Notes under the pieces: model-generated
Seen by the model: only the letters and a program-made list of their open reading frames with translations
Databases searched by the model: none
What the model was told of the DNA's origin: nothing
Made by a program: the position numbers and the translations under genes
Assembly (NCBI RefSeq): GCF_947495735.1
Contig: NZ_CANMAA010000013.1
Location: forward strand, 1 to 64,000
DNA length: 64,000 nt
Direction: 5' to 3'
Source of the DNA: an uncultured Pseudokineococcus sp.
Lineage (GTDB): Bacteria; Actinomycetota; Actinomycetes; Actinomycetales; Quadrisphaeraceae
In this document: in pieces, positions 16,523-23,556 of the stretch
How the letters are laid out: every line of letters starts with the position of its first letter
Numbering within the stretch: position 1 is the first letter of the stretch

Positions 16523-17212
16523 ATGAGCACAACGACGCACACCGTCCGCGACCTCGACGGCCGACGGGTCCTGGTCACCGGCGCCGGCCGCGGCACCGGC
16601 GCCGCCATCGCCGCCCGCCTGCGGGAGGCCGGCGCCACGGTTCTGGCCACGGCCCGCACACCTCCCGGTGCCGTCGACGACGGCTTCGTGACCGCCGACC
16701 TCACGACGACCTCCGGTGTCGACCTGGTCGTCGCCAGCGTCCACCAGCGGCTCGGCACCCCGGACGCCCTCGTGCACACCCTGGGCGGCTCTCGTGCCCC
16801 GGCGGGCGGCTTCACCGCGCTCACCGACGAGCACTGGTGCGACGAGCTCGCCCTGAACCTGCTCGCCGCTGTCCGCCTCGACACCCCCGAGCTCACCCTC
16901 ATCGAGACCTACCTCGACGCGCACGCACGAGCCGACGTCGCCGCTGCCACCGCGGCGTTCTCCCCCACCGGTGTCGTCACCGACGACGGGCACACCCACC
17001 GCGGACGGGAGCAGATCAGCTCTTGGCTCGAGCAGACCACGACCGACTACACCTACACCGCGGCCACCACGACCTCCCCTGTACGCCGCGGCGAGCAGTG
17101 GACCGTCACGCGCCACCTCGAGGGCGACTTCCCCGGCGGGGTCGTCGACCTCGACTACGCCTTCACCATCGCCGAAGAGCAGATCACCGCTCTCATCATC
17201 CGACCCGTATGA
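16523..17212 (+). CDS. Chimeric protein: truncated SDR half fused to SnoaL-like domain
   Basis: A 229-residue protein that joins two unrelated pieces. Residues 1 to about 120 are the first half of a short-chain dehydrogenase (LDGRRVLVTGAGRGTGAAIA and TPDALVHTLGGS, ELALNLLAAVRLD), ending before the catalytic Ser, Tyr and Lys. From about 122 on it is a nuclear-transport-factor-2/SnoaL-like domain (LTLIETYLDAHARADVAAAT, FSPTGVVTDDGHTHRGREQI, VVDLDYAFTIAEEQITALIIRP). The likeliest origin is an in-frame deletion between two adjacent genes. The cofactor fold cannot be catalytically complete; the NTF2-like pocket may still work. It is divergent from a MerR regulator, and a 74-bp repeat follows its stop. 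Confidence 0.8.
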   Translation: MSTTTHTVRDLDGRRVLVTGAGRGTGAAIAARLREAGATVLATARTPPGAVDDGFVTADLTTTSGVDLVVASVHQRLGTPDALVHTLGGSRAPAGGFTALTDEHWCDELALNLLAAVRLDTPELTLIETYLDAHARADVAAATAAFSPTGVVTDDGHTHRGREQISSWLEQTTTDYTYTAATTTSPVRRGEQWTVTRHLEGDFPGGVVDLDYAFTIAEEQITALIIRPV

Positions 17213-17213
17213 C

Positions 17214-17287
17214 GACCGCCTGCCGGCGAGCCCCGGCCGACTCGAGGAACCTGGCGGCGATGACGCCCGGCCGTCCCACATCCGATC
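17214..17287. repeat. 74-bp dispersed repeat, copy 3
   Basis: Full copy starting GACCGCCTGCCGGCG, with CTCGAG at offset 28 and the core GGCCGTCCCACATCCGATC at the end, identical in core to copy 1. It begins two bases after the stop of the SDR-SnoaL gene and ends 50 bases before the 3' end of the peroxiredoxin pseudogene. Confidence 0.65.
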
Positions 17288-17336
17288 GTCAGATGGGCCG
17301 GGTCGGCCCGGACCCGGGGAAGCCGCCCGCTCCCCT

Positions 17337-17903
17337 CTACCTGACCTGGCGCTCCAGGTGACGCAGGACCTGCTCCGCGTGCTGGTCTGGTGGGAAGACG
17401 GGGTAGAAGACGTGCTCCACCGCGCCGTCACGCACGAGCATGGTCAGCCGCCGGTGCAGCCGCTAACCGTCCGCGGTGAAGGTCGGCAGCCCGAGGGCGT
17501 CGGCCAGCAGCAGACCGGGGTCGGCGAGCATCGTGAACGGCAGGTGCAGGCGCTCGACGACCTCGCGCTGGTACTCCGTCGTCTGGCTGGAGATGCCGTG
17601 CACGGCAGAGGCACCGGCGGCGAGGAGGTCGGCGTGGTGGTCCCTGAACGCGCAGGCCTCGGGGGTGCACCCGCGGGCCCCGGGGATGGCGTCCCACCCG
17701 GTCGGCGCCTCGGTCCCGGGTCGTGCAGTGAGCGGGTAGACGTACAGCACCGTCACCCCAGGCCCGAGGTCGGCGAGATCAACCGTCCCGCCGTCACTGG
17801 CGCCGAGGACGAGAGCAGGCAGCTCGGCACCGAGCAGGTGATCGGCGGCGCCGTCGTCGACCGGGGCGGGCAGGTCAGCGGGCAGCGTCGCGGGGTCGGT
17901 CAC
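17337..17903 (-). pseudogene. Peroxiredoxin interrupted by a single amber codon
   Basis: Codons 1-146 encode a peroxiredoxin of the redoxin/Bcp-like group with YPLTARPGTEAPTGWDAIPGARGC, the peroxidatic Cys79 and resolving Cys84 in GCTPEACAFRDHH. Translation stops at a TAG (17463-17465) after PTFTADG, but the same frame continues with RLHRRLTMLVRDGAVEHVFY, PVFPPDQHAEQVLRHLERQVR and a natural TAG at 17337. This is the expected C-terminus of the family, so a GAG to TAG change is the simplest explanation. Both active cysteines are in the truncated part. The ORF track shows only the first 146 residues. Confidence 0.85.
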
Positions 17904-17934
17904 CGAGCCAGTCTGGCGCGGCGGCGATCCACAC

Positions 17935-17953
17935 CGCCGCCCCGCAGCCGATC
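17935..17953. repeat. Dispersed repeat core, copy at 17.9 kb
   Basis: GCCGCCCCGCAGCCGATC matches the right-hand core of the 74-bp element. The left half is not recognisable. It lies between the divergent peroxiredoxin and WWRRW-family genes. Confidence 0.4.
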
Positions 17954-17998
17954 GTCTGCTGGGGACAGGCAGCTCGGTCGGCTGGCCTCGTAGCCTTG

Positions 17999-18373
17999 AT
18001 GCTCATGCCTCACCGCCCCGACTTCTCGCAGCACCGTCCCGACCAGCGCTTCGACAGCTACCGCCAGCGTGTCGGCCGGCTGCACCGGGGCGAGACGGAG
18101 GTCGGCTTCCTTCTGATCGAGGTGAAGCCCTACTACGAGCAAGTCGGCGGGCACCTGTGGTGGCGCCGGTGGGGTCCGGTGCACGACGTCCTCTGGGAGT
18201 CGACCCTCGTCGATGGCAAGCACTCAGACTCCCTGGTGCCCGACGACACCTCGACGGACGTGCTCCGTGCGTATGGCGCGGGCTGCTTCGACTACTACGG
18301 CGAAGCTCTGCGCGTGGTCTGGACGGACCGCGAGGCGTCCAGGCGCCTGCGGGAGTCCCACTTCGGCAGGTAG
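17999..18373 (+). CDS. Hypothetical protein, WWRRW family (member 2)
   Basis: About 124 residues (ATG 17999; ATG 18005 is also possible). It is the paralogue of the gene at 14163: both have a short charged N-terminus, an xLWWRRW centre, acidic and aromatic segments, and a nearly identical end pattern (GEALRVVWTDREASRRLRES here, GEDLQVFWLDDEASRALRQ there). No signal peptide or membrane segment. The two copies lie 3.5 kb apart on opposite strands, both inside the repeat-rich region. Function unknown. Confidence 0.65.
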   Translation: MLMPHRPDFSQHRPDQRFDSYRQRVGRLHRGETEVGFLLIEVKPYYEQVGGHLWWRRWGPVHDVLWESTLVDGKHSDSLVPDDTSTDVLRAYGAGCFDYYGEALRVVWTDREASRRLRESHFGR

Positions 18374-18435
18374 TCCCGCGCACGATCGCTCACCGAACAC
18401 CGCCAGATCACTCCCATCGCCTCGTGCAGCAGTCG

Positions 18436-18639
18436 CTACCGATGCTCAGGCGCTGACGCTGCACGGTCGAGTTGTGTCCGCAGCGCCTCCTCGCGCTGCC
18501 GCCACTTCCCCCGCGCCCGGATCACGTACGCACCCATGGCCGCCGCCCCGCACGCAGAAGCGCCCCACAGCCCGAGCTCGGCGCCCTCGTACCGGAACAG
18601 CAGCTGAGAGAGAACGACGGCAGAGCCCAGCGCCAGCAC
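18436..18639 (-). CDS. Small membrane protein, possibly N-terminally truncated
   Basis: A 67-residue ORF with two hydrophobic segments (LALGSAVVLSQLLF and GLWGASACGAAAMGAYVI) and a charged, coiled-coil-like tail (KWRQREEALRTQLDRAA). Coding character continues upstream of the GTG (VVRDSVAF) to a stop just before, without any usable start codon, so the real N-terminus may have been lost or initiation is unusual. It lies directly downstream of the small CxxC ORF on the same strand. Confidence 0.4.
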   Translation of the reverse strand: MLALGSAVVLSQLLFRYEGAELGLWGASACGAAAMGAYVIRARGKWRQREEALRTQLDRAASAPEHR

Positions 18640-18684
18640 GAAGGCAACCGAGTCCCGGACTACGCCGAGGCGCCCGTGCGACGA

Positions 18685-18837
18685 CTACTGAACCCCTGCC
18701 TCCTGCGTCTCCGCCATCGCTCCACGCTGATGCCGCTCGAGCCGATGGTCAAGGCTCTCGCCGCGGCAAGACAACGGCAACGCCTCCCGCGTCCGTCTGA
18801 CGAGCTGCCGCCATCCGCAGTGAAGGCACTTCCGCAC
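18685..18837 (-). CDS. Possible 50-aa zinc-ribbon-like protein
   Basis: From GTG 18837 the frame reads MRKCLHCGWRQLVRRTREAL, then PLSCRGESLDHRLERHQRG. The CxxCGW pair followed by Cys24 and several histidines suggests a small metal-binding fold. It is too short to stand out in the track, where it is the tail of a longer shadow ORF. No good ribosome-binding site. It ends right before the small membrane ORF, so the two may form a unit. Weak call. Confidence 0.3.
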   Translation of the reverse strand: MRKCLHCGWRQLVRRTREALPLSCRGESLDHRLERHQRGAMAETQEAGVQ

Positions 18838-18872
18838 CGCCGAGCTGTAGCGATGAGGCCGTCCCGGCAACC

Positions 18873-18946
18873 GACCGCTCGCCGGCGAACCGCGGCCCGC
18901 TCGAGGACCTCGGCGACGGCGACGGCTGGCCGTCCCCGCATCCGGG
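18873..18946. repeat. 74-bp dispersed repeat, copy 4
   Basis: Full-length copy in the same 74-base register: GACCGCTCGCCGGCG at the start, CTCGAG at offset 28, and the diverged core GGCCGTCCCCGCATCCGGGC at the end. It lies in the 250-base spacer between the CxxC ORF and the small membrane gene at 19093; nothing else was recognised in that spacer. Confidence 0.55.
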
Positions 18947-19092
18947 CAGCGTGCCGCTGCCGGTCGTCGACCGGGCCTGCTCAGCACACGTGCTACCTGC
19001 GCGCACGGCAGTCCCGGCTGGCGGACAGCTGGAGCGCACCGATCGTCAAGGCTGGGTTGACAGTTCGAGCCGAGGCGTCGACGCTCGGGGAC

Positions 19093-19344
19093 ATGGACCC
19101 CCACCAGCGCGTGCGCACCGTCCGTCGTACCGCCGCCGGGCTGGCGGCCGTCGCAGTGATCCTCGTGCCCGTCGCGATGTTCGTCGGCCTCCCCATCCCC
19201 GGCATGGTCGTCACCCTCGGGCTCTGCCTGGCCGTCATCGCGGCGGTCATCTGGCTCGTGACGGCTCGGCTGGAGCGCCGCGACGCCCACCACCACGCCG
19301 CGCAGGGCCAGTCCTGGCGACCAGACGGCGGCACCACCCGATGA
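19093..19344 (+). CDS. Small membrane protein, two transmembrane segments
   Basis: 83 residues with two strong membrane helices (about 18-36, AAVAVILVPVAMFVGL, and 42-61, VVTLGLCLAVIAAVIWLV) and a short histidine-rich cytoplasmic tail. No family recognised. The stop overlaps the next start by ATGA, so it is co-translated with the helix-turn-helix protein downstream, which makes a regulatory or anchoring partnership plausible. Start at ATG 19093; the longer track ORF upstream is arginine- and serine-rich shadow. Confidence 0.65.
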   Translation: MDPHQRVRTVRRTAAGLAAVAVILVPVAMFVGLPIPGMVVTLGLCLAVIAAVIWLVTARLERRDAHHHAAQGQSWRPDGGTTR

Positions 19345-19886
19345 GCGCCGACGATCTCGAGGTGGTCCTGGCGCGGCTGGCAGCACACCCCGGCGCCAAG
19401 AGCGCAGACCCCGGGCCAGAGACCGATGACGGCGCCGGGGGCGCGGACGCCCACCTGGGCACCGCCGTGCGGTTGGGGGAGATCGCCGGGGTCGCCGAGC
19501 ACCTGCAGCGGGGCGCCGTCGACGCGGCGCGCGAGGCCGGCGCCAGCTGGGCCCACGTCGGCCGGGCCCTGGGCATCACCCGACAGGCGGCGCAGCAGCG
19601 CTTCGGGACCCGCGAGCACGCAGCACTGGCGTCTCAGCAGCGTCTGCTGGGACCGGTGACCCGAGCTCGTGAGGTCGAGGAGCTGGCGTCCGCTGGTCGC
19701 CAGGGCTGGCGCCCGGTGGTGTCGCGTCACGGCGAGCACGTCCTGGTCCGCGACGAGAGAGCCCTCGAGGTCCGACGGGTCTCCATGCTCGGCCCATCGG
19801 CCCTCGGCGGGCGAGACGGCTGGCTCCTGGCCACCACGCGCTTCCCCGACTGCTTCCAGATCCGTCCCTTGGACTCAGCGATCTGA
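19341..19886 (+). CDS. Helix-turn-helix hypothetical protein
   Basis: A 181-residue protein. Residues about 63-95 (AAREAGASWAHVGRALGITRQAAQQRF) are a convincing helix-turn-helix of the kind found in many short actinobacterial regulators. The N-terminal 45 residues are acidic and low-complexity; the C-terminal half (RPVVSRHGEHVLVRDERALE and so on) looks like a small beta domain. Coupled by ATGA to a small two-helix membrane protein. Probably DNA-binding, target unknown. Confidence 0.7.
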   Translation: MSADDLEVVLARLAAHPGAKSADPGPETDDGAGGADAHLGTAVRLGEIAGVAEHLQRGAVDAAREAGASWAHVGRALGITRQAAQQRFGTREHAALASQQRLLGPVTRAREVEELASAGRQGWRPVVSRHGEHVLVRDERALEVRRVSMLGPSALGGRDGWLLATTRFPDCFQIRPLDSAI

Positions 19887-20172
19887 CGGACCTGCTCGTC
19901 CCGCTGACGATGACCCATCGGCGCCTCGGCCAACCACCAGCGACAGCCCCTCGTGTCCGCAGAGGATCGTCCACCGAGGGGGCTCCTTCGCCCAGCGGCG
20001 CGGGACGAGGGGCAGGGGCAGGTGAGGGCAGCTGCGTCCGGGGACGTGCGGGCGCTGCTGGGCGGATGCGCACGTCCCTCGATCGTCGGGGTGCTCGGGT
20101 CCGTGGCGTCTGCCGTGGAGCGGGCTGCTGGCTCGACCCCGGTGCCGGAGCCCTGGTCCTGGGCGTCGGACC

Positions 20173-20328
20173 TCAGTCGCAGCAGCCCGTGGCGCAGTCG
20201 GGGTCGGCGCTGCGCTGCGCGGCCGCGGCGACGGCGGCGCTCTGGGCAGCGAGGGCCCTGGCCTGCTCCCTGGACGCCGCCTCGGCCTGACGCGCCGGGT
20301 TGCCGAAGCGGGTCTTCCTCGTAGCCAT
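20173..20328 (-). CDS. 51-aa alanine-rich small protein with cysteine tail
   Basis: Starts MATRKTRFGNPARQAEA, continues as an alanine-rich amphipathic helix (EQARALAAQSAAVAAAAQ) and ends DCATGCCD. Other in-frame ATGs 9 and 12 bases upstream are also possible. The composition differs strongly from shadow ORFs here, and the cysteine end could bind a metal or form disulfides. No family recognised. The 286 bases between 19887 and 20172 show no gene. Confidence 0.45.
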   Translation of the reverse strand: MATRKTRFGNPARQAEAASREQARALAAQSAAVAAAAQRSADPDCATGCCD

Positions 20329-20483
20329 GGGACCCATCATCACCTGGCGCCAGGCGGACGGGGCTCGAGCACCGGGGGCTTCCCCGCCGGCCGGAGCACG
20401 CAGCACCGGTTCGCGCGAACCCCGCGGGCAGCACCACCCCGACCAGCAGAGGACCGGCAGCCGCCGGGTGCGTCCCGCTGACC

Positions 20484-20557
20484 GACCGACCGCCGGCGGC
20501 TCAGCCGGCTCCCGGCGACGTCGTCAGCGACGGCGCCCGACCGTCCCGCAGTCGATC
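20484..20557. repeat. 74-bp dispersed repeat, copy 5 (last seen)
   Basis: Full-length copy in the same register, starting GACCGACCGCCGGCG and ending GACCGTCCCGCAGTCGATC; the middle is the most diverged of the four. It covers the last 57 bases of the GlxA-like regulator gene, so it encodes that protein's C-terminal tail. I saw no further copy to the right of this point. Confidence 0.55.
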
Positions 20558-21523
20558 CCCGGTCGGACCTCCCGGCGACCGACCGCCCTCCATCGGCGGC
20601 CCGGGCATGCGGCTGCCGTCTCGTCGCCGCAGCCGGCGCAGCATCCGCGCGTCACCGAAGCCGACGTCACGCGCTGCGGCCTCCAGGGTCGCGCCCTGCC
20701 CGATGAGGTGCTCGGCGCGTTCCAGCCGGAGCTCCTGCTGGTAGCGCAGCGGGGTCGTCCCCGTGGTGGCGGCGAAGACCCGGGTGAGGGTGCGCTCGCT
20801 GACGCCCACGGCCGCCGCGAGCTCCGAGAGGGGCAGCGGCGTGGTGAAGCGGGCGTCGACGACGTCCAGCGCCCGGTGCACGACGTCGGCGAGGTGGTCG
20901 CGGTGGCGCAGCATCGCGCTCACCTGCGGACCGGACCCGTCGCGCCGCAGCGGCACGACCATCGCCCGGGCCACGCGCGCGGCCAGCGCGGGCCCGTGGT
21001 CGACGGCGAGCAGGTGCAGCGCGAGGTCGACGCCGCTCGCGACCCCCGCCGAGGTGGCCACCGCGCCGTCGACCACGAACAGCACGTCGCGCACCACCCG
21101 CACCCGCGGGTAGCGGGCCGTGAGCACGTCCTGGACGTCGTGGTGGGTGGTGGCGCGGCGACCGTCGAGCACCCCGGCCTCGGCGAGGGCGAAGGCGCCG
21201 GTGCAGATGCCGACCACCCGCCCGCCGGCGGCGGCGTGGGCGGCGACCCGCTCCAGCAGCTGCGGAGGGAGCCCGGCCGCCGGCGCACCGGCGCCGACCC
21301 GACGGCCGGGCACGACGACGAGGGCGTCACGGCCGAGCGCCGGCCAGTGCGTGTCGACCTGCAGCGGCACGCCCTGGTGGCTGGCCACTGCGGGGGTGGC
21401 ACCGACGTAGGCCAGCCGACCGGCGGAGCCCTCGTCGTGGGCGGTGGAGAACACCTGGGCCGGACCGGCCAGGTCCAGCAGGTGCACCTGGTCGGGGACC
21501 ACGAACAGGACCGTGCTCACCAT
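20501..21523 (-). CDS. GlxA-family AraC-type transcriptional regulator
   Basis: A 340-residue regulator with an N-terminal DJ-1/PfpI-like (class I glutamine amidotransferase-like) ligand domain (about 1-180; GRVVGICTGAFALAEAGVLDG) and a C-terminal AraC/XylS double helix-turn-helix (about 215-310; LSELAAAVGVSERTLTRVFAATTGTTPLRYQQELRLERAEHLI). The second helix-turn-helix ends ARMLRRLRRRDG, and the last 25 residues come from repeat copy 5, so the natural C-terminus may be altered. It is followed on the same strand by upstream neighbours of the isochorismatase and RidA genes, which it may control. Confidence 0.93.
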   Translation of the reverse strand: MVSTVLFVVPDQVHLLDLAGPAQVFSTAHDEGSAGRLAYVGATPAVASHQGVPLQVDTHWPALGRDALVVVPGRRVGAGAPAAGLPPQLLERVAAHAAAGGRVVGICTGAFALAEAGVLDGRRATTHHDVQDVLTARYPRVRVVRDVLFVVDGAVATSAGVASGVDLALHLLAVDHGPALAARVARAMVVPLRRDGSGPQVSAMLRHRDHLADVVHRALDVVDARFTTPLPLSELAAAVGVSERTLTRVFAATTGTTPLRYQQELRLERAEHLIGQGATLEAAARDVGFGDARMLRRLRRRDGSRMPGPPMEGGRSPGGPTGDRLRDGRAPSLTTSPGAG

Positions 21524-21550
21524 CCGGTCACCCTCCCAGGAGGACGGTGA

Positions 21551-22099
21551 TCAGGCGGCGAGGACGTCGGCGATGGTCACGACGTCGGCGAAGCGCCCCT
21601 GCAGCGCGCTCGCGGTGCGCTCGACGACCTCCGCGGTGCTCAGCGTCCCCTCGCCGCCCCACCGCTCGAGCGGCGTCGTGGCCGTGGCGTCGACGACGAA
21701 GCGCACCCGGTAGCCCAGGTCGCTGGCGACCCGAGCGGTGGTCTCGCAGCACTGCTCGGTGCGGATGCCGGTCACGACCACCTCGTCCACCCCGCGGGCG
21801 GTCAGCTGCTGGCCCAGGTCCGTGCTGGTGAACGGGTTGTGCGTCGTCTTGGTCACCTGCAGCTCGCCCTCCTGCGGCTCGAGGCCGCCCATGAGGCGCA
21901 CGTGCCCGAGGGTCGGGTCGAACACCGTGCCGGTGCCGGGCTCGCTGTGCAGCACCCAGACCACCTCCTGCCCCGCCCCGCGGGCGTGCTCCACCAGCCG
22001 GGCGACGCGCTCGGCGATGTCGGGTGCGGAGATGTCGGCCCAGCTGTCCCGCAGGCGGAACGACTCCTGGACGTCGATGACGAGCAGCGCGGTTCTCAT
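21551..22099 (-). CDS. Isochorismatase-like cysteine hydrolase
   Basis: A 182-residue cysteine hydrolase with the intact triad of the isochorismatase superfamily: Asp9 (VIDVQESF), Lys84 (VTKTTHNPF) and Cys117 (GIRTEQCCETT). Typical activities are hydrolysis of amide or enol-ether bonds of small metabolites (nicotinamidase, N-carbamoylsarcosine amidase, isochorismatase); the exact substrate cannot be told. It lies upstream of the GlxA-like regulator on the same strand with a 27-base gap, a pairing seen often for GlxA/DJ-1 regulators. Confidence 0.93.
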   Translation of the reverse strand: MRTALLVIDVQESFRLRDSWADISAPDIAERVARLVEHARGAGQEVVWVLHSEPGTGTVFDPTLGHVRLMGGLEPQEGELQVTKTTHNPFTSTDLGQQLTARGVDEVVVTGIRTEQCCETTARVASDLGYRVRFVVDATATTPLERWGGEGTLSTAEVVERTASALQGRFADVVTIADVLAA

Positions 22100-22221
22100 G
22101 GAGCCAGCCTCGTCGCGCCGAGCGGTCGCCAGAAGGGCTGCGCCGGTCGAGGACCGGAACGGTCCGGTCACCGACGAGGTGGGCCTGAGCGCCCTGGACG
22201 CGCGGCTGTGCCGCGGGGCGG

Positions 22222-22644
22222 TCAGGCGCGTGCGCTCTCGTCGTCGTGCGGGACGTGCGGGACGACGGCGTCCGCCTCGACCTCCACCAGCAGCGCGGGA
22301 TCGATCAGGCGGCCGACCTCGACCATCGAGCTGGCCGGGCGGATGTCGGCGAAGAACTCGCCGTGTGCGCGCCCGACCTCCTCCCAGCGGCTGATGTCGG
22401 TGACGTAGATCCGCGTGCGCACGACGTCCTGCAGGCTCGCGCCGACCTCCGCGAGAGCGGCGGCGATCCGGCGGATCGCCTCGCGGGTCTGCTCGGCGGG
22501 GTCGCCGGGGCCCACGACGCCCCCGTCGGGCGCGGCGGCGGTGGTGCCGGCGACGCTGACCCACGGGCCCACCCTCACCGCCCGGGAGTACCCGACCACG
22601 GGCTCCCACACCGCTCCCGACCCGACCAGCTGCCGATCTGCCAC
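22222..22644 (-). CDS. RidA/YjgF/Rid family protein
   Basis: About 140 residues from GTG 22644. It shows the Rid-family pattern: SRAVRVGPWVSVAGTTA, EQTREAIRRIAAALAEVGASLQDVVRTRIYVTDI, FFADIRPASSMVEVGRLIDPALLVEVEADAVV, including the arginine of the active-site cavity (RPASSMVEV). These proteins hydrolyse reactive enamine/imine intermediates. A role with the adjacent isochorismatase-like hydrolase in breaking down a nitrogenous compound is plausible. The longer track start adds an unlikely arginine-rich extension. Confidence 0.92.
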   Translation of the reverse strand: MADRQLVGSGAVWEPVVGYSRAVRVGPWVSVAGTTAAAPDGGVVGPGDPAEQTREAIRRIAAALAEVGASLQDVVRTRIYVTDISRWEEVGRAHGEFFADIRPASSMVEVGRLIDPALLVEVEADAVVPHVPHDDESARA

Positions 22645-22779
22645 GGAGCCAGCATGGAGGACGACCCGTCGTCCTCCCCGGCAGCGCACGCACTCGGCAC
22701 CGGGCCGGGTGCGCCTCGTCACCGGGAGCGGGACGTGAGGCCGGAAGCCGCGCACGCGGTCCCGGGTCCCGCCGAGGCG

Positions 22780-23019
22780 TCACCGCCTCGACCTCGGCGG
22801 GACCGGCGGAGGTCCGACCGGGTCGATCCCGGTCCTGCGCCAGCGGGCGCGGTGGAGGCGGGTCAGCTCCCGGCACCCGAGCGCGGCGTCGCGGCCGAGC
22901 TCACGCGCCGTGGCGGACCGCAGCGGCACGCGCAGCGAGCGGGGCAGCGACTGCCGCCCCAAGGTGATCGCCCAGGCCAGCGACGCCGCGAGGACCAGTG
23001 CGGTGAACAGCACCGTCAT
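22780..23019 (-). CDS. Small membrane-anchored hypothetical protein
   Basis: 79 residues: a hydrophobic N-terminus (MTVLFTALVLAASLAWAITLG) that is either a signal peptide or an anchor, followed by a basic, helical soluble part (ARELGRDAALGCRELTRLHRARWRRTG) and a proline-rich end. Its ATG overlaps the upstream stop by ATGA, which supports both genes. No family recognised. Confidence 0.55.
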   Translation of the reverse strand: MTVLFTALVLAASLAWAITLGRQSLPRSLRVPLRSATARELGRDAALGCRELTRLHRARWRRTGIDPVGPPPVPPRSRR

Positions 23020-23390
23020 CGCCCCTGCGCGGTCGTCGTGCCCTGGTCCCCCGCGGCCGCCGCCCTGAGCAGCGCAGCGCACGGGTCGTGCAGGTCGGCG
23101 GTCATGGCGCGCAGCGCAGCGGGGTCTGCGGTCGCGCCGCCCCGGTGCAGCACGCGCAGCGCCCGCGCGGCCCGCCGCTGCAGCACGACGACCGGCTCCC
23201 CGTCGGTGGCGCCCAGCGGCGCCCCCGCTCGCGCCTCCAGCTGCGCGACGACGGCGACGAGCACCTCGGCCGCCAGGTGACCTCCGACGTCGGCCAGCGC
23301 GGCGGCGAGCTCGTGGAGCACGTCGTCTCGGACGGGAGCCCCGTCCGCACAGGTGCTCTCGGCTCGTCGGGTCTGGTGCGCGAGGGCCAT
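23016..23390 (-). CDS. Hypothetical helical protein
   Basis: 124 residues from ATG 23390, with AGGAAGAG eight bases upstream. Almost entirely helical (VRDDVLHELAAALADVGGHLAAEVLVAVVAQLEARAG, then QRRAARALRVLHRGGATADPAALRAMTADLHDP). No known domain seen. It is coupled to the small membrane-anchored protein downstream and divergent from a GlxA-like activator, so both may be that regulator's targets. Confidence 0.6.
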   Translation of the reverse strand: MALAHQTRRAESTCADGAPVRDDVLHELAAALADVGGHLAAEVLVAVVAQLEARAGAPLGATDGEPVVVLQRRAARALRVLHRGGATADPAALRAMTADLHDPCAALLRAAAAGDQGTTTAQGR

Positions 23391-23511
23391 GACGCTCTTC
23401 CTGCGGCGACCGGAGGGCCGGCGCCGTCTGCCTCGGATCGGGTGGTGGACCGAGCCTCGTCGCGGAGGGACACCACCGACGAGTGGCAGGAACGACATGA
23501 TGCGAGCACTT

Positions 23512-23531
23512 CCTGCCACGACCGTGGCAGG
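23512..23531. promoter_or_regulatory. 20-bp palindrome between divergent genes
   Basis: CCTGCCACG and CGTGGCAGG form a perfect inverted repeat with AC in the centre, 26 bases upstream of the GlxA-like gene. A third half-site, GTGGCAGGAAC, lies 22 bases to the left (23483-23493). Direct plus inverted half-sites are the usual layout for AraC-type activators. Confidence 0.5.
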
Positions 23532-23556
23532 CTGACGCGGTGACCGCGGAGCAGTC

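Noticed and set aside
17463-17465. Amber codon as a site for a non-standard amino acid
   Set aside because: Pyrrolysine use is not expected in such an organism, the position is not catalytic, and selenocysteine uses TGA. A nonsense change or sequence error is simpler.
74-20557. Dispersed repeats as integron attC sites or a CRISPR array
   Set aside because: No GTTRRRY/RYYYAAC ends, no integrase, copies are kilobases apart, and genes between them lie in both orientations.
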